The position numbers and the translations under genes are program-made. Under the pieces are notes generated by a model. That model saw only the letters and a program-made list of their open reading frames with translations. It had not been told where the DNA came from and did no database searches. From the NCBI GenBank assembly GCA_947647505.1, contig CANSKO010000010.1, positions 33,692 to 97,691 of the forward strand: 64,000 bases of DNA, written 5' to 3'. This DNA is from an uncultured Roseburia sp. (lineage in GTDB: Bacteria; Bacillota; Clostridia; Lachnospirales; Lachnospiraceae). Below are positions 10,101 through 17,605 of the stretch, piece after piece (within the stretch, counting starts at the first letter, position 1; the number at the start of each line of letters is the position of its first letter).

Positions 10101-12062
10101 GATACCTTAAATCCGGTGCGCCTTACGCTGTCCGTAACAGACGGCAGTTCGGACGCCGTCACGGAACATGCGGAGCCCGTCCTCGTATCGGGAACCGAAC
10201 GTTCCGCAGAGCCTGTCCGCGTCACCGTTCCGACCGGCATGGACGTAACGCTTCCATCTTATGTCAAAGTGAAATATGACAGCGATGCGGGCGAATACGC
10301 CCTGCTTCGCAAAGTAACCTGGAAGGCGGCGGCAAACGGAAAAGCGGAAGGCACGATCAAAGGCTCCGCTTTGACGGCTGCTGCGGAAATTACGGAAGAC
10401 GCCTCCCTTTCAGGAGAGCTCGATCAGACCGAAGGCGCTTTTGCAACGGCCTCATTTACCGGCTCCACCCAAAATTATCCGGAAAACATGCTGGACGGCA
10501 ATGCTTCTTCCAGCTGGACCAACGCTTACGTCCGACCGGCTTCCGTCCTGCTTCCGGAAAACCGGGCGTCCAGAAAGTCAGACTACGTTGAATTTTACTG
10601 GCAGACGCCACGCGTCATAAACAAAATCGCCCTGTCGTTTCAGGAGGGCAGAGGCTGCGCCCTTCCATCCGTTCTGGAAGCGCAATACTGGAACGGCGCA
10701 GACTGGACGACGGCAAACGGGCAGATTGCGCAGACAGACGCAAACGGCCCCTCCACCCTGGAATTTGCTCCCGTATACACCGACAGGGTTCGCGTATACA
10801 TGGAAAATAAAACGCCTTATACGGAAAACGGAAATATCGAAATCACAGAAGCCTCACTTCTGCTCAATGCAGACAGCTCCATCATTGGCGCACAGCTTCT
10901 GGCAGACAGCGCGCAGGCGGGACGTCCCGTTACGGCCACACTGCGTCTCAGCCGCCTTCCGGCCGATCCAAAGCTAAAAGAAATCCGCTTTGGGCTGGAA
11001 TACGACGATACGGCTTTTGAACATCCGTCCGCTGTTTTGGCAGACGGCGTAAGGGGATCTCTGACGGTGGACGGAAACGGTTATGTCTATGCGAACGCAG
11101 AAGGGCTTTCCGAAGACACCTCCGATTTTATCAAATTTACATTGGAGACCAAAACAAATGTCAGAAGCGGAGAATACCCGATCGCCATTACAGACATAAC
11201 AGCCAAAGACCTTTCGGACAATACGCTTCCGCTTGGCAGCGCACGCGCGGAGGTTTCCATTACAGGCAGCGTTACGACAGACAAAACCGCCCTTGCAAAT
11301 GCGCTCGCTTCCATCCGGTCATTACAGGAGGATCAATTTACAGAAGAATCCTGGCAGACGCTGCAGCAGGCCGTGCAAAATGCGCAAAACGTCATGGAGA
11401 ACGCTTCTGCCCTTCCGGAGGAAGCGGAAGAAGCGCTGGCCCGTTTAACGGCGGCAATCGACCGGCTGGCCGTTCCCTATCCAAAGCATCAGGATACGCA
11501 AGATCAGCTGCAAAACACGAAAAACGAGCTGGAACAGGCAAAAGCGGATCTGATCGCTGCGGAAAAACTGAAACAAGAGCTGGAACAGATAAAAGCAGAA
11601 CTGGAAAAATGGAAAAGCCAGTCCGCTTCTTCCTTAAACAACGGAGACGCTGCCACTGCGTCCGGCGTAAAATACCGGGTAACGGACGCCGCCTCTAAAA
11701 CTGCAGAAGCATATGGCGCAGAAGGGCAGACGGCAAAAACCCTCTCCGTTGCCGATACCGTTTCCATTGGCGGCGTCACCTGCACCGTAACCGCAATCGC
11801 CAACGCAGCCTTTGCAAACATGAAAAAACTGACCAAAGTCACGATTGGCAAAAACGTGGAAAAAATCGGAAAAAAAGCATTTTGGGGAGACAAGGCTTTA
11901 AAAACCATTACGATTCAGAGCGAAACGCTCGCTTCCGCAGGCGGCCAGGCATTCAAAGGCATCTCCTCCAAAGCCATCATTCGTGTTCCGAAATCGAAAA
12001 AGAAAGCCTATCAAAAGCTGTTGAAGGGCAAGGGCCAGAAAAATTCAGTAAAAATAAAATAA
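7188..12062 (+). CDS. Modular secreted GH2 beta-galactosidase
   Basis: The protein has 1624 residues. The ATG at 7188 follows a GAGAGG site and opens a signal peptide (MKSRHRKRMLALLLTG, cut near AHAAE). The GH2 part comes first: a sugar-binding domain, an Ig-like domain and the TIM barrel. SIGNEVRG supplies the likely acid/base Glu at about residue 518, and FFFESES the likely nucleophile near residue 630. DUF4982/GH2 C-terminal Ig-like modules follow. After them come a Big_4-like domain, an F5/8-type (CBM32-like) domain at about 1085-1215, a cohesin-like domain at about 1225-1360, a FIVAR helical module at about 1365-1430, a coiled coil at about 1438-1478, and a BspA-type LRR_5 module to the C-terminus. 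There is no LPXTG motif. The likely role is to release galactose from host or dietary glycans outside the cell. The substrate linkage is not certain, because this subfamily includes other exo-glycosidases. Confidence 0.9.
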   Translation: MKSRHRKRMLALLLTGSMLTGVLPHQTSSQAHAAERAADSVQTVEDQAEGAIRFNDDWKFYLATRTPEVNGNFAAGGVKDAGDYTTAQIIAETFDDASWQTVDIPHDFSIEGEKVAASQDSQGYLQGGLGWYRKKFIIPASMQGAKTISIDFDGVYQNSVVYLNGEEIGAYPNGYTGFALDITNKLKYGKENVLVVKVQNMSPSGRWYTGSGITRPVHLTIDNLAHFNRNGIALRTPTLKEDYETSKKAYLEVVADCYSDASNSNAYLKVSVFDAQGTKVGEKETEKIAINPSTAFSASLSGRNAIEIPDVRLWHPWNLGEPYLYTVKAELYTEVNGSSDGYQLRDTEEFEYGFRWMEIAESTADPDSGGLYVNGKYTKIQGVDLHHDSGALGAASYADAFNRQFNKLIEMGVNAYRTSHCPPSREAIEACRRKGILVIEEAYDGWGAAKAQYDFGNFFFMEVPQGWAGLKPNGYTTLPEPATSYNGARYLWSDWVVQEMVNRDKNEPSIIAWSIGNEVRGVGTKPDWYDPSQYDVLNVRPSNINFYTEAVRLSRNIKAIDDTRFILMGGDQERAVPGADSDWGLVNQVLDGYGLNYNTAKSVDGLIDRFSVGDGTLKENGSKTFFFESESSSQTSSRGVYLDPQFSNTGINQTPGKRGGSNYDNDFASWTMSNEYGLKKDRDRKRFVGQFIWTGFDYLGEPTPYSIFPVGVSSFGTIDTAGFPKDSFYLYQSQWTSEPMAHLVPQNWDFWHKGETVEVWVNTNQQDAELFLNGTSLGKKSFDQKTTAYGKTYYETSEKTQDDKTWGDNSNPGGYTSPGADAGDGLNSGRLHLKWDVPYEPGVLEVKAYGKDGSVTATDRVVTSSAPYTIRAQADKTVLAADGSSLSYVECTVVDEEGNMVPDANHRIRFSIDGAAEIAGVDNGQQESTELYKYGNTQTSNVAERTAYNGKALVIVKSKKEAGSAVLTISSDTLNPVRLTLSVTDGSSDAVTEHAEPVLVSGTERSAEPVRVTVPTGMDVTLPSYVKVKYDSDAGEYALLRKVTWKAAANGKAEGTIKGSALTAAAEITEDASLSGELDQTEGAFATASFTGSTQNYPENMLDGNASSSWTNAYVRPASVLLPENRASRKSDYVEFYWQTPRVINKIALSFQEGRGCALPSVLEAQYWNGADWTTANGQIAQTDANGPSTLEFAPVYTDRVRVYMENKTPYTENGNIEITEASLLLNADSSIIGAQLLADSAQAGRPVTATLRLSRLPADPKLKEIRFGLEYDDTAFEHPSAVLADGVRGSLTVDGNGYVYANAEGLSEDTSDFIKFTLETKTNVRSGEYPIAITDITAKDLSDNTLPLGSARAEVSITGSVTTDKTALANALASIRSLQEDQFTEESWQTLQQAVQNAQNVMENASALPEEAEEALARLTAAIDRLAVPYPKHQDTQDQLQNTKNELEQAKADLIAAEKLKQELEQIKAELEKWKSQSASSLNNGDAATASGVKYRVTDAASKTAEAYGAEGQTAKTLSVADTVSIGGVTCTVTAIANAAFANMKKLTKVTIGKNVEKIGKKAFWGDKALKTITIQSETLASAGGQAFKGISSKAIIRVPKSKKKAYQKLLKGKGQKNSVKIK

Positions 12063-12071
12063 CAGGAAACA

Positions 12072-12110
12072 GCCGGAGCGCCTGATGAAAAGGCGCCCCG
12101 GCCGTTTTTT
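12072..12110 (+). terminator. Intrinsic terminator of the beta-galactosidase gene
   Basis: GCCGGAGCGCCT pairs with AGGCGCCCCGGC with one mismatch around a short A-rich loop, and GTTTTTT follows directly. Confidence 0.9.
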
Positions 12111-12137
12111 GCTTTGTGAAGCTTCGCTATCCGCCGC

Positions 12138-13205
12138 TTATGCGTCAATGTCTACCGTCCAGCCATATTTATCGTCCACGTCTCCCCACTGTATCCCGGT
12201 CAGATAATCATACAGCTTCTGCGTCAGCTTTCCGATTTTAAAATCATTGACCGTAACGGCGTCTCCCTTGTATACAAATTCGCCGACCGGAGAAACGACT
12301 GCCGCCGTACCCGTTCCAAACGCTTCCTCCAGGCTTCCGTCATGCCCGGCCTTCATCAGATCGTCGATGGCAAGATGCGTTTCATGGACTTCATAACCCC
12401 AGTCTTTCAGGATATGAAGAATCGAATCCCTTGTCACGCCGGCAAGCACCGTTCCCTCAATCGGAGCCGTATAGATTTCGCCGCCGATTTTAAACAGAAT
12501 GTTCATCGTCCCGACTTCTTCCACATACTTTCGATGCACGCCGTCCAGCCAGAGCACCTGCGTATAGCCCATCTTCTCCGCCTTTACCTGTCCCTGAATC
12601 GAACCGGCGTAATTGCCGCCGCACTTCGTAAAGCCCGTTCCGCCTTTCACGGCGCGCACCAGCTCGTCCTCTACGAGTATTTTCACGGGATTGATGCCTT
12701 CTTCATAATATGCGCCAACGGGACAGCAGATAATCATAAAGGTATAGCTGGACGCCATATGCACGCCAAGCGAGCTCTCCGTTGCAAATACAAACGGCCG
12801 GATATAAAGCGACGTCCCCGGCTCTGACGGCACCCATTCCCGTTCCGTTTGGACAAGCGCCTTTACCGCCTCTACAAACATCTCCACCGGAAGCGCCGGC
12901 ATACAGAGCCGCTCGTTCGACCGGATCATACGTTTCGCGTTCATCTCCGGACGAAACAGCTGTATCTTCCCTTCCTTCGTGCGATAGGCCTTCAGCCCTT
13001 CAAACGTCTCCTGCGCATAATGCAGCGCCACGCAGGAAGGATCTAACGCAATCGGTTCATGCGGAACGATGCGGGCGTCCTTCCACCCCTCTTCCCTCGT
13101 CCAGTCCATGACAAACATGTAATCCGTCATATACTTTCCAAAGCCAAGCTTTTTCTGATCCGGTTTTTCCTTTAACTGTTCCCTTTTTACAAATCTGATC
13201 TCCAT
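12138..13205 (-). CDS. ilvE: Branched-chain amino acid aminotransferase
   Basis: IlvE exchanges the amino group between glutamate and the keto acids of Val, Leu and Ile, using pyridoxal phosphate (fold type IV). The 355-residue length fits the type II BCAT group. The PLP lysine lies in GFTKCGGNYAGS at about residue 194. The substrate and phosphate loops ALHYAQETFEGLKAYR, EVGTMNILF and GTGTAAVVSPVG are all present. The ATG follows a GGAGGG site. It lies 44 bases after the UPF0210 gene on the same strand and may be read from the same transcript. I see no T-box or other leader. Confidence 0.95.
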   Translation of the reverse strand: MEIRFVKREQLKEKPDQKKLGFGKYMTDYMFVMDWTREEGWKDARIVPHEPIALDPSCVALHYAQETFEGLKAYRTKEGKIQLFRPEMNAKRMIRSNERLCMPALPVEMFVEAVKALVQTEREWVPSEPGTSLYIRPFVFATESSLGVHMASSYTFMIICCPVGAYYEEGINPVKILVEDELVRAVKGGTGFTKCGGNYAGSIQGQVKAEKMGYTQVLWLDGVHRKYVEEVGTMNILFKIGGEIYTAPIEGTVLAGVTRDSILHILKDWGYEVHETHLAIDDLMKAGHDGSLEEAFGTGTAAVVSPVGEFVYKGDAVTVNDFKIGKLTQKLYDYLTGIQWGDVDDKYGWTVDIDA

Positions 13206-13249
13206 ATCTGTCCCTCCGATTTCTGCTCCTGTACGAACTGTACCGTCTG

Positions 13250-14614
13250 CTAATTTTTAAAACTGTGAATTGGCGCCGGAATCCTGCCTTTTCGCGCAAT
13301 AAAGCGCTCGCAGGAAAACGGATTCACCGGCATTACCGGCGCATACCCAAACAGTCCGCCAAACTCCACCGTATCGCCAACGCCCTTTCCCGCAACCGGA
13401 ATCAGGCGCGCCGCCGTCGTCTTCTGATTTACCATGCCCAGCGCCATCTCGTCCGCAATCATGCCCGAAATCGACGCTGCCGGCGTATCGCCCGGAATCG
13501 CAATCATGTCAAGGCCAACCGAACAGACGCACGTCATCGCCTCTAACTTTTCCAGTGTAATCGCCCCCGCCTGCACAGCGTCGATCATGCCCTGGTCTTC
13601 ACTGACCGGGATAAACGCGCCGCTTAGTCCGCCAACATAGGAGGACGCCATGACGCCGCCTTTTTTTACCTGATCGTTCAGCAGCGCAAGCGCCGCCGTC
13701 GTCCCCGGCGCGCCGGCATATTCCAGACCAATTTCACAGAGGATATCCGCTACGCTGTCTCCAATCGCCGGCGTCGGCGCAAGCGAAAGATCAATAATGC
13801 CGAATGGAATGTTTAACATGCGGGAAGCCTCCTGCGCCACCAGCTGGCCCACGCGGGTCACTTTAAACGCCGTCTTTTTAATCGTTTCACAAAGGACTTC
13901 AAAGCTTTCTCCCCGCACGCGCTCAAGCGCCGTCTTGACAACGCCCGGCCCGCTGACGCCGATGTTAATCACGGCGTCGGCCTCCGTTACGCCATGAAAC
14001 GCGCCCGCCATAAACGGATTGTCGTCCGGCGCGTTGCAAAATACGACCAGCTTCATGCAGTCCGCGGAATCCCTGTCTTTCGACTGCTCCGCCAGTAAAA
14101 GAAGAATCTCTCCCATCAGCCGGACGGCGTCCATATTGATTCCTGTCCTGGACGACGCAAGGTTAACGGAGCTGCAAACGCGCTTCGTCCGGCAGAGCGC
14201 GGCGGGAATTGAGCGGATCAAAAGCTCATCCGCCTTCGTCATCCCTTTGGAGACCAGCGCGGAATAGCCGCCGATCAGATTGACGTCCACCGCCTCCGCC
14301 GCGCGGTCCAGCGTATCCGCAATCGTGGCAAAATCCTCCTCGCTTTTGCACGCGGCCGCGCCAATCAGCGCAATCGGCGTAACCGCGATGCGCTTATTGA
14401 CGATCGGAATCGCAAATTCTTTTTCGATTTCCGCTCCGACGGCGGACAAATCCTTCGCTATCGTCGTGATTTTATGGTAAATGTTCTGATTCAGCTTACG
14501 AAGATCGGAATCGACGCAGTCCAAAAGGCTGATGCCAAGCGTAATCGTGCGCACATCCAGATTTTCCTGCTCAATCATTGCATTCGTCTCTCTTACTTCC
14601 CCAATGTTAATCAT
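13250..14614 (-). CDS. UPF0210 (DUF711, PFL-like) family protein
   Basis: The protein has 454 residues, the usual family size. I use the ATG at 14612-14614, which follows a GAGGAG site; the longer frame runs through the preceding ACT gene. Recognisable stretches are [20 protein letters not shown] at the N-terminus, [29 protein letters not shown] and [12 protein letters not shown]. These are typical of the DUF711 family, which has a glycyl-radical-like (PFL-like) fold but lacks a clear activity. It is nearly always found beside a small ACT protein, as here, with a 14-base gap. The real reaction is unknown. The ACT partner hints at control by an amino acid or similar ligand. Confidence 0.9.
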   Translation of the reverse strand: MINIGEVRETNAMIEQENLDVRTITLGISLLDCVDSDLRKLNQNIYHKITTIAKDLSAVGAEIEKEFAIPIVNKRIAVTPIALIGAAACKSEEDFATIADTLDRAAEAVDVNLIGGYSALVSKGMTKADELLIRSIPAALCRTKRVCSSVNLASSRTGINMDAVRLMGEILLLLAEQSKDRDSADCMKLVVFCNAPDDNPFMAGAFHGVTEADAVINIGVSGPGVVKTALERVRGESFEVLCETIKKTAFKVTRVGQLVAQEASRMLNIPFGIIDLSLAPTPAIGDSVADILCEIGLEYAGAPGTTAALALLNDQVKKGGVMASSYVGGLSGAFIPVSEDQGMIDAVQAGAITLEKLEAMTCVCSVGLDMIAIPGDTPAASISGMIADEMALGMVNQKTTAARLIPVAGKGVGDTVEFGGLFGYAPVMPVNPFSCERFIARKGRIPAPIHSFKN

Positions 14615-14628
14615 GGCAGACACTCCTC

Positions 14629-14913
14629 TTAAATTCTGTGCATTTTCTGAAAAATCGCTTCCCGCTGGCATTTGATGCGAACGCCGATTTCTTCTCCAAG
14701 CTGCTCTAAGTCTTTTGCGCATTCGTCAAACGGCTTTGCAGCCGCTCCCATATCCGCAATCATCATCATATTAAAATAGCCTTGCACGATCGTCTGTGAA
14801 ATATCCAGAATATTGATCTGATTTTCTGCAAGATACGCGCATACCTTTGCAATAATGCCCACTGCATCTTTTCCTACTACCGTAATAATTGTCTTGTCCG
14901 TTGACTGTTCCAT
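14629..14913 (-). CDS. UPF0237 ACT-domain protein
   Basis: This 94-residue protein is a single ACT domain, a ligand-binding fold often sensing amino acids. The family opening [21 protein letters not shown] is clear, followed by [20 protein letters not shown]. The ATG at 14911-14913 follows an AGGTGG site and lies about 45 bases downstream of a good promoter, which rules out the longer frame starting at 14985. It is the first gene of a likely ACT-UPF0210 (and perhaps ilvE) unit. It probably forms dimers and acts with the UPF0210 protein, but neither ligand nor mechanism can be read from sequence. Confidence 0.9.
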   Translation of the reverse strand: MEQSTDKTIITVVGKDAVGIIAKVCAYLAENQINILDISQTIVQGYFNMMMIADMGAAAKPFDECAKDLEQLGEEIGVRIKCQREAIFQKMHRI

Positions 14914-14956
14914 ATTCCACCTGCCTGATTTTTCCTTTTGATTTTGATTCTCTGCC

Positions 14957-14985
14957 ATTATAGCATACGAAACGGCTTTTGTCAT
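14957..14985 (-). promoter_or_regulatory. Sigma-A promoter of the ACT-UPF0210 unit
   Basis: On the minus strand ATGACA (14980-14985) and a perfect TATAAT (14957-14962) are 17 bases apart. Confidence 0.7.
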
Positions 14986-15035
14986 TCCATCATTTTTCGG
15001 CGCGCGCCGCCTTGTGCCTGTAACTTTTTTCCCAC

Positions 15036-15067
15036 TTGATAAAAAGACACCATTGTGATATTATAAT
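15036..15067 (+). promoter_or_regulatory. Sigma-A promoter of the SPFH gene
   Basis: TTGATA (15036-15041) is followed after 17 bases by TATTAT (15059-15064). An overlapping TATAAT (15062-15067) would give a 20-base spacer. Confidence 0.6.
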
Positions 15068-15096
15068 GATATCAAAAAGAAAGAGAGGCGTTTTTT

Positions 15097-16092
15097 ATGA
15101 AAGAACAACTGCTACACAACAAAAAAAACGGCATGGCCGTTCTTCTTCTGTCCCTCCTGATCTATGCCGCAGCCATAACGGGAACGATCATCGGCTCGTT
15201 TCGGCTGAACGATGACAAGAGCCCGGCGCTTTTAATCGTCAGCATCGTCATCCTCTCCACCGCCTGGCTGCTGTGGCCGGGGCTGAAGGTATTAAAGCCG
15301 CAGGAAGCGCTCGTTCTTACCTTATTCGGCCGCTACATCGGCACGCTAAAAGAGCCTGGCTTTTATTTTGTCAACCCCTTTTGCTCCGCGGTGAACCCGG
15401 CCGCAAAGACGCGTCTGAATCAAAGCGGCGACGTCAAAACCAAAAAATCCGCAGAAGGCGCAGACCTTGAAATGTACACAAAGAAGCTGTCTTTAAAAAT
15501 TATGACGCTGAGCAACAACCGGCAGAAAATCAATGACTGTCTGGGCAACCCGATTGAAATCGGCATTGCCGTTACCTGGCGCATTACAAACACGGCAAAG
15601 GCCGTCTTTAACGTAGACAACTACAAAGAATTTCTTTCCCTTCAGTGCGACAGCGCGCTGCGAAATATCGTGCGCATTTATCCGTATGACGTTTCGCCCA
15701 ACGTTGACACGACAGGCGACGGCGTCGCAGACGAGGGAAGCCTGCGCGGCTCCAGCGAAATCGTCGCGGAACGGATCAAAAACGAAATTCAAAGCAAAGT
15801 AAACGAAGCCGGCATCGAAATTGTGGAAGCGCGCATTACCTATCTTGCTTATGCGCCGGAAATCGCCGCTACCATGCTGCAAAGGCAGCAGGCCTCCGCC
15901 GTAATCGACGCCCGGAAAATGATTGTGGACGGCGCTGTGGGCATGGTTGAGATGGCGTTAGACCGCCTGAATGAAGGGGGAAGCGTCGTATTGGATGAAG
16001 AGCGCAAGGCGGCAATGGTATCCAATCTTTTAGTCGTTCTCTGCGGCAATCACGACGCGCAGCCCGTCGTTAATTCCGGGAGCCTCTACTGA
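15097..16092 (+). CDS. SPFH/Band 7 domain membrane protein
   Basis: The protein has 331 residues. Two hydrophobic segments near the N-terminus (about residues 13-33 and 45-65) are followed by a Band 7 domain. That domain opens with LKPQEALVLTLFGRYIGTLKEPGF and includes the EAGIEIVEARITYLAYAPEIA segment typical of prohibitin/flotillin-like proteins. A helical region rich in Gln, Ala and Glu (MLQRQQASAVIDARKMIVDG) follows. SPFH proteins form large membrane-bound oligomers that organise membrane domains; the exact role here is unknown. It forms a two-gene unit with the small protein three bases downstream. An NfeD protein, the usual partner of some SPFH families, is encoded about 10 kb away rather than adjacent. 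Confidence 0.85.
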   Translation: MKEQLLHNKKNGMAVLLLSLLIYAAAITGTIIGSFRLNDDKSPALLIVSIVILSTAWLLWPGLKVLKPQEALVLTLFGRYIGTLKEPGFYFVNPFCSAVNPAAKTRLNQSGDVKTKKSAEGADLEMYTKKLSLKIMTLSNNRQKINDCLGNPIEIGIAVTWRITNTAKAVFNVDNYKEFLSLQCDSALRNIVRIYPYDVSPNVDTTGDGVADEGSLRGSSEIVAERIKNEIQSKVNEAGIEIVEARITYLAYAPEIAATMLQRQQASAVIDARKMIVDGAVGMVEMALDRLNEGGSVVLDEERKAAMVSNLLVVLCGNHDAQPVVNSGSLY

Positions 16093-16095
16093 TTC

Positions 16096-16296
16096 ATGGC
16101 CGATTCCACCAAAAAACAGATTCCGCTCAGGCTCTCTCAAACGCTCTACCATGCCATTGCAGCCTGGGCCGAAGACGATTTTCGCTCCGTAAACGGACAG
16201 ATTGAATATCTTTTAACGGAATGCGTGCGTCAGCGAAAAAAGAATGGAAAATACGTTTCCGATACGCTGGATCTGCCGCCCGAGCTGGATATATAG
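16096..16296 (+). CDS. Small Arc/ribbon-helix-helix-like protein
   Basis: This 66-residue protein begins three bases after the SPFH stop. [34 protein letters not shown] has the layout of a ribbon-helix-helix unit: a short basic beta strand (KQIPLRL), a helix, and a second helix starting at SVNGQIE. The resemblance to Arc-type DNA-binding proteins is good, including the strand-adjacent Leu-Arg-Leu pattern. A small RHH-like gene behind an SPFH gene is, from memory, a recurring pair in Clostridia. It could bind DNA and regulate its own promoter at 15036, or it could be an adaptor for the SPFH protein; sequence alone does not decide. Confidence 0.75.
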   Translation: MADSTKKQIPLRLSQTLYHAIAAWAEDDFRSVNGQIEYLLTECVRQRKKNGKYVSDTLDLPPELDI

Positions 16297-16305
16297 GGCG
16301 GCGCC

Positions 16306-16334
16306 TTGCAAAATCCGCCGGACGGGTTTATAAT
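16306..16334 (+). promoter_or_regulatory. Sigma-A promoter of the HxlR-LysR pair
   Basis: TTGCAA (16306-16311) and a perfect TATAAT (16329-16334) are separated by 17 bases, about 50 bases before the HxlR start. Confidence 0.75.
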
Positions 16335-16357
16335 TCTGATATAGCTTAAAAAAAACA

Positions 16358-16373
16358 GACGCATGTCTGCGTC
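16358..16373 (+). promoter_or_regulatory. Inverted repeat in the HxlR leader (candidate operator)
   Basis: GACGCA (16358-16363) and TGCGTC (16368-16373) form a perfect dyad with a TGTC spacer between the promoter and the GGAGG site of the HxlR gene. A regulator dimer could bind here, or the RNA could fold just before the ribosome binding site. Confidence 0.4.
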
Positions 16374-16386
16374 CGGAGGTATCCCT

Positions 16387-16719
16387 ATGCTCAAACGAAA
16401 TCAAAAACAACCGCAGCCGCTTACGCCGATCGAATATGCCGTTTCCGTAACCGGCAACAAGTGGAAGCTTCTAATCTTACATACGCTGATGAGCCGCGCG
16501 CTCCCCTGGCATATTCCGGAACTGGTGCAGGCGGTGCGCGGCATCGATCAGACCGTCTTAAAGGTCACGCTTCAGTCAATGGAAAAAGACGGCCTGATCG
16601 TCAGCGTCGTCCACAAGGATCTTCCGCCGCGCGTTGAATTTTCATTGAGCGAGCAGGGCGAATCTCTGCGTCCGCTCCTGCATGCGCTGGAAGAATGGGG
16701 GAAGGCGCATGGACATTAA
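16387..16719 (+). CDS. HxlR-family winged-helix regulator
   Basis: The protein has 110 residues. The ATG at 16387 follows GGAGG seven bases upstream. TPIEYAVSVTGNKWKLLILHTLM matches the HxlR opening, in which a G-x-K-W-x-x-x-I-L helix leads the winged helix. IDQTVLKVTLQSMEKDGLI is the recognition helix, and VHKDLPPRVEFSLSEQG is the wing with the typical VEY/F-x-L-[ST]-x-x-G ending. A cysteine in the first helix, used by redox-sensing HxlR proteins, is absent. Its last 11 bases overlap the LysR gene, so the two are translated together. The target is not obvious, because no enzyme gene is adjacent on this strand. Confidence 0.88.
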   Translation: MLKRNQKQPQPLTPIEYAVSVTGNKWKLLILHTLMSRALPWHIPELVQAVRGIDQTVLKVTLQSMEKDGLIVSVVHKDLPPRVEFSLSEQGESLRPLLHALEEWGKAHGH

Positions 16720-17605
16720 TTTTGAGCTCTATAAAGTCTTTTACTGCGTTGCGACTGCGTTAAGCTTCTCCGAAGCCAGCAGACAGCTTTACATTTCGCA
16801 GTCTGCCGTCAGCCAGTCCGTCAAAGCGCTGGAGCAGCGGCTGGGACAGTCCCTGTTTCTGCGCAATACCAAAAAAGTCCGGCTGACCCCTGCCGGCCAG
16901 ATCCTGCTCCGGCATATCGAGCCTGCCATCCATCTGATTCAGCAGGGCGAAGCGCAGCTTCAAAACGCCGAAGAATTTGGATTCGGCCCGCTTCGCATCG
17001 GCGCGAGCGACACAATCTGCCGGTATATTTTAACGCCGTATCTCAGTCAGTTTCATCAGAAATACCCAAACGTTCCGATCAAAGTCACAAACGCCGCTTC
17101 TCCATCATGCGCCGATCTGCTGCATCAGGGAAAAGTCGATCTGGCTGTGACGAATGATCCAAATGCGGCGCTTCGCCCATCGTGCATCCGCAAGAATATG
17201 CTTTCCTTTCAGGATGTGTTTATTGCAAATCCCTCCTGTTTTCCGTTTGGCGAACGGGCCGTTTCCTTTCAGGAGCTTGCAGACTGCCCGCTTCTGATGT
17301 TAAACCGCGCCAGCGCCACCTGCGCCTTTCTGCGCAGCCTGTTTTTACAGCATCAGCTTGCGCTGAACCCGGAAATCGAACTGAACAGCAACGACCTTTT
17401 AATCGATCTGGCCAGAATTGGACTTGGCATCGCCTTTCTGCCGGACTTTTGCGTCAAAAACCCTGACAAAGACCTTATCATTCTGCGCACCAGAGAGGAA
17501 ATCCCTGCCCGCAGCCTTATCGTTTCCACAAGCGACAGCCTCCCGGTCTCCGCTTCCGCAGAGGCGTTTTTAAATCTGCTCCCAGAAGCGCAGAGCCGCC
17601 TGTAA
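16709..17605 (+). CDS. LysR-family transcriptional regulator
   Basis: The protein has 298 residues. I use the ATG at 16709, inside the end of the HxlR gene, preceded by GGGGAAGG. The N-terminal winged helix is complete: ELYKVFYCVATALSFSEASR, then YISQSAVSQSVKALEQRLG and LFLRNTKKVRLTPAG. A periplasmic-binding-protein-like effector domain follows from about residue 90. LysR regulators are mostly activators of a divergent gene, but here the gene upstream is another regulator on the same strand, which is unusual. The 3' end overlaps the convergent helicase gene by 36 bases. The effector ligand cannot be told. Confidence 0.93.
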   Translation: MDINFELYKVFYCVATALSFSEASRQLYISQSAVSQSVKALEQRLGQSLFLRNTKKVRLTPAGQILLRHIEPAIHLIQQGEAQLQNAEEFGFGPLRIGASDTICRYILTPYLSQFHQKYPNVPIKVTNAASPSCADLLHQGKVDLAVTNDPNAALRPSCIRKNMLSFQDVFIANPSCFPFGERAVSFQELADCPLLMLNRASATCAFLRSLFLQHQLALNPEIELNSNDLLIDLARIGLGIAFLPDFCVKNPDKDLIILRTREEIPARSLIVSTSDSLPVSASAEAFLNLLPEAQSRL

